Shown here: piece after piece, positions 23,123-28,683 of the stretch
Layout of the letters: each line of letters starts with the position of its first letter
Numbering within the stretch: position 1 is the first letter of the stretch
Assembly (NCBI GenBank): GCA_964436465.1
Contig: CAYTCV010000019.1
Coordinates: 1 to 28,683, forward strand
From: RBG-13-66-14 sp964436465
GTDB lineage: Bacteria > RBG-13-66-14
DNA: 28,683 bases
Direction: 5' to 3'
The notes under the pieces: model-generated
Database searches by the model: none
Told to the model about the DNA's origin: nothing
Seen by the model: the letters and a program-made list of their open reading frames with translations, nothing else
Made by a program: the position numbers and the translations under genes

Positions 23123-23635
23123 TTGTACCGCATCCGGCCCATCACCCCCGCCCGTCCCGGCGAGCGGGAGCTCCGGGCCCACCTCGCCCGGACCGGGCAG
23201 GAGAGAAATTTCCCGGACCTGCAACAGGACGGCGTCTTCTCCTTCGGCGCCTTCGACGGGTCCGGGCTGGTCGGCGACATCTCGGTCAAGGTGCAGCCCG
23301 TCGAGGTCCCGCCGGGCGTCCCGGTGCCACTCCTGGAGCTGACCGTAAAGACCTTCCGCGAGGCGGCGGGGGGCGACCTGTCCGAGGGCTTCGTCCAGAG
23401 CTTCGCGGTGGAGGAGGCCCACCGGCGCCGGGGGCTGGGCCGTCGCCTGCAACAGGCGGCGCTGGCGGAATGCCGCCGTCGCGGTCTGTTCCAAATGCGG
23501 TCCTGGTCCTCCCTCGACAAGCCCGCCAACTACGCCCTCAAGCTCGCCCTCGGCTTCGCCGTCCATCCGGGACTCGACTACGTGGCCCGGCTCGGGAAAT
23601 GGGTCCCGGGCGCATTCTTCATCAAGAGACTGTAA
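23123..23635 (+). CDS. GNAT family N-acetyltransferase
   Basis: About 170 residues, starting at a TTG 4 bases after the aminotransferase stop (LYRIRPITPARPGERE). The open frame extends back into the aminotransferase gene but those residues are shadow. The acetyl-CoA motif FAVEEAHRRRGLGRRLQQAAL shows the R-R-x-G-x-G-R loop. The C-terminus YALKLALGFAVHPGLDYV is typical. Substrate unknown. It ends 2 bases before the queA ATG, so the three genes should be cotranscribed and coupled. Confidence 0.82.
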   Translation: MYRIRPITPARPGERELRAHLARTGQERNFPDLQQDGVFSFGAFDGSGLVGDISVKVQPVEVPPGVPVPLLELTVKTFREAAGGDLSEGFVQSFAVEEAHRRRGLGRRLQQAALAECRRRGLFQMRSWSSLDKPANYALKLALGFAVHPGLDYVARLGKWVPGAFFIKRL

Positions 23636-23637
23636 CG

Positions 23638-24684
23638 ATGCCCATCTCCGCCGCGGATTACGACTACGACCTGCCGCGCGAGCAAATCGCCCAACGCCCC
23701 GCCGAGCGCCGCGACGCCTCCCGCCTGATGGTCCTGGTGGGCAACCGGCCGCCGGAGCACCGTCCCTTCACCGACCTGCCGAAGCTGCTGCGGGAGGGCG
23801 ACGTGCTGGTGGCCAACGACAGCCGGGTCATCCCGGCGCGCATCCGCGGGGTGAAGCGGGAGGGTGGGGCCGAGGTCGAGGCGCTCCTGCTGCGCGACCT
23901 GGGCGACGGTCGCTGGACCGCGCTGGCCAAGCCGGGCAAGCGGCTGAAGTTGGGGACGAGGGTCGACTTCCGCGGTGAGCTGGCCGGGGAGGTGCTGGCC
24001 AAGCTGGAGGGCGGGGTCGTGGTCCTGGGGCTGGCGGCGGCGCGGCCCATCGGTGAAATACTGGACGAGTTCGGCGAGGCGCCCCTGCCGCCGTACATCG
24101 AACGGCCGACCGGGGCGGATTCCCGCGACGCGCGGCGTTACCAGACGGTCTACTCGCGCCACCCCGGCTCCATCGCGGCGCCCACCGCCGGTCTGCACTT
24201 CACCCCCAACCTGCTGGAGCGGCTCCGGGCGCGGGGGGTCGAGTGGCTCACCCTGACCCTTCACGTGGGCTACGGCACCTTCGCCCCGCTCCCCGAGGGG
24301 GATTTGGCCGGGTATAAGCTGCACACCGAGGGTTTCACGTTGGGCAAATCCACGGCGCGCGCCGTGAACCGGGCCCGGCTCGAGGGGCGCCGGGTAATCG
24401 CCGTCGGCACCACCACCGCCCGGGTCCTGGAGGCGGCGGCCGACGAGACCGGACTCGTCACGGCGACCTCCGGCGAAACCGACCTCTTCATCCACCCACC
24501 GTACCGATTCCGGGCCGTGGACGGCCTGTTGACCAACTTCCACCTCCCCCGCTCGAGCCTGTTGATGCTGGTCGCGGCCCTCGTCGGTCGGGAGCGGATT
24601 CTCGACGCCTACCGCGAGGCGATGGCGGAGGGCTACCGCTTCTACTCCTACGGCGACGCCAACCTTCTCCTGCCCACGGGATAA
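23638..24684 (+). CDS. queA: S-adenosylmethionine:tRNA ribosyltransferase-isomerase
   Basis: 348 residues, full length. QueA adds epoxycyclopentane from SAM to 7-aminomethyl-7-deazaguanine in tRNA on the way to queuosine. Typical blocks are YDLPREQIAQRP at the N-terminus, VANDSRVIPARI, APTAGLHFT, LTLHVGYGTFAPL, KLHTEGFTL, VGTTTARVLE, TDLFIHPPYRF and the C-terminal TNFHLPRSSLLMLVAAL then YRFYSYGDANLLLP. The start ATG at 23638 follows the GNAT stop (TAACGATG). No tgt or other queuosine gene is in the window. Confidence 0.96.
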   Translation: MPISAADYDYDLPREQIAQRPAERRDASRLMVLVGNRPPEHRPFTDLPKLLREGDVLVANDSRVIPARIRGVKREGGAEVEALLLRDLGDGRWTALAKPGKRLKLGTRVDFRGELAGEVLAKLEGGVVVLGLAAARPIGEILDEFGEAPLPPYIERPTGADSRDARRYQTVYSRHPGSIAAPTAGLHFTPNLLERLRARGVEWLTLTLHVGYGTFAPLPEGDLAGYKLHTEGFTLGKSTARAVNRARLEGRRVIAVGTTTARVLEAAADETGLVTATSGETDLFIHPPYRFRAVDGLLTNFHLPRSSLLMLVAALVGRERILDAYREAMAEGYRFYSYGDANLLLPTG

Positions 24685-24690
24685 ATATCA

Positions 24691-24713
24691 CCCTCCCCCC
24701 TTTTGGGGGAGGG
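24691..24713. repeat. CCCTCCCCC stem-loop after queA
   Basis: A 9-bp perfect stem CCCTCCCCC/GGGGGAGGG with a CTTTT loop. It opens a 270-base cluster of repeat elements filling the gap between queA and the CLC gene, and may also end queA transcription, although no T run follows. Confidence 0.6.
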
Positions 24714-24833
24714 CCGGGGAGGGGGGTGCGACGGTCCCCTCTCCCTTTTAGGGAGATGTTCACCTACGGGTTGGGGTGGGGTTTGGGTTTGGAACGTGAA
24801 AACGGCGGGGTTAGGAAACCCCGCCCTACGTCA
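24714..24833. repeat. Compound palindromic repeat, unit 1
   Basis: CCGGGGAGGGGGGTGC leads into a TCTCCC-TTTTA-GGGAGA hairpin (24740-24756), then CACCTACGG and a G-rich stretch, then the GGCGGGGTT-AGGA-AACCCCGCC palindrome (24804-24825) and CTACG. Unit 2 repeats the same order. Confidence 0.65.
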
Positions 24834-24851
24834 TCGCATTTTACCGGGCAC

Positions 24852-24956
24852 GACCCGGGGTGAGGGGTGCAGCGACCCCCTCCCCCCTCTGGGGGAGGCG
24901 CGCCTACGGTCTAGGGTGAGGGGCAAAACGGCGGGGGCTAAAGTCCCCGCCCTACA
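24852..24956. repeat. Compound palindromic repeat, unit 2
   Basis: CCCGGGGTGAGGGGTGC is followed by a CCTCCCCC-CTCT-GGGGGAGG hairpin (24879-24898), GCGCCTACGG, a G-rich stretch and the GGCGGGG/CCCCGCC palindrome (24930-24951) with CTAC. It is a diverged tandem copy of unit 1; paired arms vary together, so hairpin form seems kept. From here to the CLC stop at 25015 nothing further is seen. Confidence 0.65.
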
Positions 24957-25014
24957 TTGAATTGCTCAGAGCTGATTAACACGACGGCTGGCTTGAGAAA
25001 CCCACCGCCATGGT

Positions 25015-26295
25015 TCAATCCTTACCGACTCCCTCTTCCACGCACGGCGCCTCCGACCGCCAGGGCAGGACGTCCCGGTAGATGACCAGCCTCCGGCTCG
25101 CCAGATTGGCCACCAGCCCGGCGAAGGTGACCGGGATGAGTACCTCGGGCCCGAAAATTTCCAGCATCATCACGATGGTCCCGACGGGCGAGTTGGTCAG
25201 GGTGACCAGGACCACGGTGATGCCGGTGGCCATGAGAATGGTCTGCTGAACCGGAATCAGGTCGGCCGCCCCGGACCCGACCAGGCTGCCCAGCATGAGC
25301 GCCGGGGCCAGGAGACCGACGCTGGCGCCGCTCCCCACGGCGAGGGCCACCAGGGCCGCCTTGAGCGCCGTCAGGGCCAGGGCGTCGGTCCAGGGAACCG
25401 GCGCCGATACGCTCACGGTTTGAATCGTCGTCACCCCCACCGAGAGCACCTTGCCCGCCGCCTCCGGGGCGACCAGGATGACCAGGAGGGCGCTCGCCAG
25501 GGCGCCCAGGGCCGGCGAGAGCCACCGTGGCAGCCCGGAGCGCTCGTGGAAACGCTCGAGCAGGCGGTAGAGGTAGAAGAATCCCGCGGCCACGGCCAGC
25601 CCCACGGCCACGACAAGCAGGACCGACCCGACCAGCTCCAGGCTGTCCGTGGGCACACCCGCAGGATTGAAGGAGAAGAGCGGCTTGTAGAAGCCGGTGA
25701 GGCGGGTCAACAGGTGCGCCGTCAGGGCGGCCAGGAGAACCGGAAAGAAACGGCGGTACTCGAAATGCTCGTGGTAGAGCACCTCGGAGGTGAAGATGGC
25801 CACCCCCAGTGGAGCCCCGAGGATGGCCGCCAGGGTGGCCGCCATGCCGCACAGGCCGGCCGTCTTCACGCCGTCGGCGTCGAAACGGAAGGCGCGGCCG
25901 AGCCAGCCGCCCACCCCCATCCCGACGTAGGTCATGGGGCCCATCAGCCCCCCGGAGATGCCGCACCCCAGCCCCAGGAGGCTCGCGGTGAGCTTGGCCG
26001 GCGTATCGAGCGGCCTCTGGCGGGCTCCGTGTTGGTGGTAGCACTGGAGCGTGTCATCCAGCCCGGCGCCGGAGATTAGCTCCCAGTCGTACTTCCCGAT
26101 GAGACCGACGGCGAGGCCGCCCAGCACGAGGGGGACGAGAATCCGCCACCAGGCGAGGGTCCCCCAGTCCACCGGCGGCACGCCGCCGTGCATAACCGCG
26201 CCGAACCAGACGATGAACTCCCGGGCGCCGATGGCGGCGGCCCCGGCCAGGGCGCCCACCAGCAGCCAGACGGTGAGGTTTTTAATCCGTCGCAT
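25015..26295 (-). CDS. CLC-type chloride channel/transporter family protein
   Basis: 426 residues with about ten to twelve hydrophobic helices. CLC landmarks are diverged: GSGIP is GAGLDD (the GPGTD-like subgroup), GREGP is GGLMGP, the APLAGxxFxxEE segment is APLGVAIFTSEVLYH, and GSGxxxGxFxP is GSGASVGLLAPALMLGS. The gating Glu is Met and the internal proton Glu aligns with Val, which argues against H+-coupled antiport. Start ATG 26295 has GAGG 5 bases upstream and a possible -10 TATGAT (26329-26334, minus). It has no C-terminal CBS domains. Ion specificity is not established; it is clearly a CLC-fold membrane protein. Confidence 0.83.
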   Translation of the reverse strand: MRRIKNLTVWLLVGALAGAAAIGAREFIVWFGAVMHGGVPPVDWGTLAWWRILVPLVLGGLAVGLIGKYDWELISGAGLDDTLQCYHQHGARQRPLDTPAKLTASLLGLGCGISGGLMGPMTYVGMGVGGWLGRAFRFDADGVKTAGLCGMAATLAAILGAPLGVAIFTSEVLYHEHFEYRRFFPVLLAALTAHLLTRLTGFYKPLFSFNPAGVPTDSLELVGSVLLVVAVGLAVAAGFFYLYRLLERFHERSGLPRWLSPALGALASALLVILVAPEAAGKVLSVGVTTIQTVSVSAPVPWTDALALTALKAALVALAVGSGASVGLLAPALMLGSLVGSGAADLIPVQQTILMATGITVVLVTLTNSPVGTIVMMLEIFGPEVLIPVTFAGLVANLASRRLVIYRDVLPWRSEAPCVEEGVGKD

Positions 26296-26417
26296 GGGTC
26301 CTCAAGCACGACTGCGGTTCAGGCGGGCATCATACATAAACGGGACGGAAAAACCCAGGCGGGTGTTCACGCAAGCTTCCCAATTCCAGTAAAATAAGGC
26401 GTGGAGGGAATTCCGGC

Positions 26418-26446
26418 TTGCAAAGGCCCCCCGGTTGGTGTACCCT
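26418..26446 (+). promoter_or_regulatory. Candidate promoter of the non-coding RNA
   Basis: TTGCAA (26418-26423) and TACCCT (26441-26446) are 17 bases apart, placing the start near 26453, the first base of the predicted closing stem. A second candidate, TTCACG (26366-26371) with TAAAAT (26390-26395), would start near 26402. Confidence 0.35.
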
Positions 26447-26450
26447 GTTC

Positions 26451-26678
26451 ATGGTCGGCGCCCACTGCGGGGCCCGTAAGCGGAGCGTAAAAAAGAACCA
26501 ACAATTGTATGAACGGGACCCTGGCTGGAACGAACACGGCCCGGGCCTTCGCGGCCTACGGCCGGCGACGTTCCCAAGGCACCCACCTGGTGCAAAGGTT
26601 CTGTTAAAGCGAAACTTACGACCCAGCGGTACGCCGGCCGTTTATAAACAGACGGGGACCCCTCGGGGTCCTTTTTAT
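26451..26678 (+). ncRNA. Candidate structured non-coding RNA, 6S-like
   Basis: The 5' and 3' parts pair over long distance: 26451-26460 with 26632-26641 (10 pairs, two G-U), 26475-26480 with 26615-26620 (CGTAAG/CTTACG), then, after an open bubble of 13 and 12 bases, 26494-26499 with 26597-26602 (AGAACC/GGTTCT), 26527-26532 with 26569-26574 (GGAACG/CGTTCC), and a GGCC hairpin loop near 26544-26556. A terminator for the plus strand follows at once. One long rod with a central bubble is the shape of 6S RNA. No protein frame here looks real. Known conserved SRP, tmRNA or RNase P motifs are absent. The 6S name is inference from shape. Confidence 0.45.
26656..26676 (+). terminator. Rho-independent terminator of the candidate RNA
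   Basis: GGACCC (26656-26661) pairs with GGGTCC (26666-26671) around CTCG, followed by five T on the plus strand. The minus strand lacks a T run, so it does not serve uvrC. Confidence 0.75.
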
Positions 26679-26692
26679 ACCGCGCTGCGGAC

Positions 26693-28624
26693 CTAGAAGT
26701 AGTGAATTTTCAGGTACCGCAGAAGCTCTTCGGCCAGCTTCAGGCTCATCCCCTTCACCTCGGCGATGCGCTCCGGCCTCACCGCCCGGATTTTTTTCAG
26801 CGAGCCGAAGGCGTCCAACAGCGCCTTCCGTCTTTTCGGCCCGATGCCGGGAATCCGCTCCAGGATGGATTGCAACCCCTCGGAGCGGCGCAGTTGCCGA
26901 TGGTAGCGCAGGCCGAAGCGGTGGGCCTCGTCCCGGACCCGCTGAACCAGGTGCAGCGCCGGCGAGTCCGGGGGCAGGCGGACCGGCGTCGAGCGCCCCG
27001 GGAGGAATAAAAGCTCCTCCTTCTTCGCCAGACCCGCCACGGCGAAGCGCCCCGCGAGCCCGTCCTCCTTCAACTGGCCGACCACCGCGCCGAGTTGGCC
27101 CTTTCCCCCATCCACCAGGACCAGGTCCGGCAGCTCGTCGCCGGAGGCCAGCTTGGGATAGCGCCGGTGGGCGACCTCGGCCAGCATGGCGCAGTCGTCC
27201 GGGCCGGGGGTTTTCAGCTTGTAACGGCGGTAGAGATTTTTCGCGGGCCGTCCGCCACGGAAGCCGACCACTCCGGCCACCGGCTGCTCCGCCCCGAGGT
27301 TGGAGATGTCGAGCCCCTCGATGAGGGTGGGGATGACGGGCAACCGCAACTTTTCGGCCAGTTCCATGGCCGCCTCGGCCTGACCGTGCCGACCGAGCTC
27401 GGCCAGCAGCTCCTCCTCGAGGTTCTTCTCCGCGTTTTTGCGCGCCAGCTCCAGGAGCTCCCGCCGGGCCCCGCGGCGGGGAACGACGAGTCGGACCCGG
27501 GCGCGGCCGGGCTTCCGTTCCGGCTCCTCGGAGGGAGACGCGCGCAACAGGGCCCGGGCCACCACCATCGGGGAGCTCTCCGAGCGCAGCCGGGTCAGCA
27601 GTAGTTCCAAATCCTCGCCGCCGGTGGGCTCCCCGGGCAGCACTACCACCCGGGGCACCCAGTCGGCGCCGGTGTAGTACCGAACGATGAATGCACAGAG
27701 CAGGTCGGCGTCGCTCTCGCCCCGGGTGTGCTCCAGGGAGAAGTGCTCGTCGGCCAGCAGAAAGCCCTCCCGGATTTTCAGAAGCTCCACCACCGTCTCC
27801 CCGCGACGGCGGGCCAGGGCGAGCACGTCGAGGTCCTCCTTTCCGGGGCTGACCACGCGCTGTCTGGTCATCACCGATTCCAGGGCCCGCAGGGAATCGC
27901 GCAGCTTCGCCGCCCGCTCGTACTCGCGCTTTTGGCTGGCGTCCCGCATCTCGGAGTGAAGAGTCTCGACCACGTCGTCCCGGCGGCCCTGGAGGAAATC
28001 GCGGGCCGCCCGCACGTAACCCGCGTACTCCTCCCGACCGGCGTGACCGACGCAGGGCGCGCTGCAGCGGTCCATGTTGTAGTGGAGGCAGGGCCGCCAG
28101 TCGGGCATGGGCACCGTGCCGCCCTGCTCCCGCCAGACGTGGATTTCCCGCCGGCAAACGCGCAGCCGGAAGAGCCGCTGAATCGTCCGGATGGTCCGCC
28201 GGATGTCCCCGGCGTTGGAGAAGGGACCGAAGAAGAGGCTCCCCTTCGCCCGGGTGTCGCGGGTGACCACCAGCCGGGGGAACTCCTCCTCCGCGGTCAC
28301 GCGCACGTAGGGGTAGCGCTTGTCGTCTTTGAGGTTGACGTTGTAGGGCGGCTTGTGGAGCTTGATGAGGGACGACTCTAACAGGAGCGCCTCGACGGGA
28401 TTGGTGGTGAGGGTGACCTCGAAGTCCACCACCCGCTTCACGAGGGAGCGGGTGCGGGGGGGGTGGTCGGCCGACGGCTGAAAATATGAGCGGACGCGGT
28501 TGGCCAAATCGGCGGCCTTCCCCACGTAGAGCACCCGGCTCCCGCCGCCCAACAGGCGGTAGACCCCCGGCTCGTGGGTCAGGTTCTTCAGCTTGAGCTC
28601 GAGCCCCGTCGCGTTTTCTCCCAT
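26693..28624 (-). CDS. uvrC: Excinuclease ABC subunit C
   Basis: 643 residues. The GIY-YIG nuclease domain that makes the 3' incision is at about 18-95 (GVYRLL...VLYVGKA). Four Cys at 157, 179, 187 and 191 match the iron-sulfur cluster ligands of UvrC. The UvrB-binding UVR motif is at about 227-249. The RNase-H-like 5' nuclease has Asp439 in EGLDISNLG and Asp505 in LVLVDGGKGQL. Tandem helix-hairpin-helix motifs (IPGIGPKRRKALLDAFGS) close the protein. It works with UvrA and UvrB in nucleotide excision repair. The ATG at 28624 has no ribosome site and lies 7 bases after a TATAAT, so the mRNA may be leaderless. Confidence 0.97.
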   Translation of the reverse strand: MGENATGLELKLKNLTHEPGVYRLLGGGSRVLYVGKAADLANRVRSYFQPSADHPPRTRSLVKRVVDFEVTLTTNPVEALLLESSLIKLHKPPYNVNLKDDKRYPYVRVTAEEEFPRLVVTRDTRAKGSLFFGPFSNAGDIRRTIRTIQRLFRLRVCRREIHVWREQGGTVPMPDWRPCLHYNMDRCSAPCVGHAGREEYAGYVRAARDFLQGRRDDVVETLHSEMRDASQKREYERAAKLRDSLRALESVMTRQRVVSPGKEDLDVLALARRRGETVVELLKIREGFLLADEHFSLEHTRGESDADLLCAFIVRYYTGADWVPRVVVLPGEPTGGEDLELLLTRLRSESSPMVVARALLRASPSEEPERKPGRARVRLVVPRRGARRELLELARKNAEKNLEEELLAELGRHGQAEAAMELAEKLRLPVIPTLIEGLDISNLGAEQPVAGVVGFRGGRPAKNLYRRYKLKTPGPDDCAMLAEVAHRRYPKLASGDELPDLVLVDGGKGQLGAVVGQLKEDGLAGRFAVAGLAKKEELLFLPGRSTPVRLPPDSPALHLVQRVRDEAHRFGLRYHRQLRRSEGLQSILERIPGIGPKRRKALLDAFGSLKKIRAVRPERIAEVKGMSLKLAEELLRYLKIHYF

Positions 28625-28631
28625 GCGCGGA

Positions 28632-28640
28632 ATTATACCA
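28632..28640 (-). promoter_or_regulatory. Extended -10 promoter (TGGTATAAT) of uvrC
   Basis: On the minus strand the bases read TGGTATAAT, ending 7 bases before the ATG. Predicted start point is one base upstream of the ATG. Confidence 0.6.
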
Positions 28641-28659
28641 GACCGGGGAGGTCCGTTCC

Positions 28660-28677
28660 GCGGGTTGGAGAACCCGC
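28660..28677. repeat. GCGGGTT palindrome at window end
   Basis: GCGGGTT and AACCCGC form a perfect 7-bp stem around GGAG, followed by GCTCC. It resembles the GGCGGGG elements in layout (4-base purine loop, same kind of flank) but differs in sequence; the window ends just after it. Confidence 0.4.
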
Positions 28678-28683
28678 GCTCCA

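Noticed and set aside
24985..25030. GGTTCAATCC resembling a tRNA T-loop
   Set aside because: The flanking bases do not form a T stem or acceptor stem, and it overlaps the CLC stop codon.
26418..26696. A 92-codon open frame over the candidate RNA
   Set aside because: No ribosome site, odd composition, and it runs through the terminator hairpin and into uvrC.
1..28683. CRISPR arrays, insertion sequences, prophage genes
   Set aside because: No regularly spaced direct repeats, transposase or integrase motifs were found.

Overview
The window is GC-rich bacterial chromosome of ordinary housekeeping type, apparently from an uncultured lineage assembled from a metagenome. A run of exactly 100 Ns flanked by an identical 55-base sequence on each side points to scaffolded short-read contigs. 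Bacterial core genes (lon, recF, uvrC, queA, arcC) are intact. Several lipoprotein signal peptides and an ethylbenzene-dehydrogenase-type domain fit a diderm, but I cannot assign a phylum. I saw no phage, insertion sequence, CRISPR array, tRNA or rRNA.

Layout. 1-3.1 kb: end of an MFS permease, a secreted zinc-ribbon protein, two small membrane proteins and a divergent third, and a gamma-glutamylcyclotransferase-like gene. 3.1-6.7 kb: a membrane protein with a Gly-rich and Cys-Ala C-terminal tail, then two paralogous lipoproteins converging on a DUF302 gene. 6.7-11.6 kb (minus strand): tandem Na+/Ca2+ exchanger-type genes, lon and hsp20. 11.7-14.6 kb: recF, convergent arcC, and a methyltransferase that runs into the assembly gap. 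14.8-17.5 kb (minus): GNAT, Crp/Fnr regulator and an EB_dh-type lipoprotein. 17.9-21.6 kb: two tandem membrane-anchored alkaline-phosphatase-superfamily proteins, the second frameshifted. 21.9-24.7 kb: class V aminotransferase, GNAT, queA. 24.7-25.0 kb: compound palindromic repeats. 25.0-28.6 kb: a CLC-type protein, an intergenic stretch that looks like a structured non-coding RNA with its own terminator, and uvrC.

Points of most interest: (1) the tandem phosphatase-superfamily proteins, whose N-terminal region looks like a band-7/SPFH domain; (2) the candidate 6S-like RNA between the CLC gene and uvrC; (3) a short repeat family (core CCGAGCG...GAGCTATGC) found in two intergenic spots and also inside lon; (4) a CLC protein lacking the usual proton-pathway glutamates; (5) a recurring extended -10 promoter (TGNTATAMT), including a back-to-back pair inside a palindrome and two cases placing the start point at the ATG of recF and uvrC.

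All functional calls come from reading motifs by eye; no database search was run.
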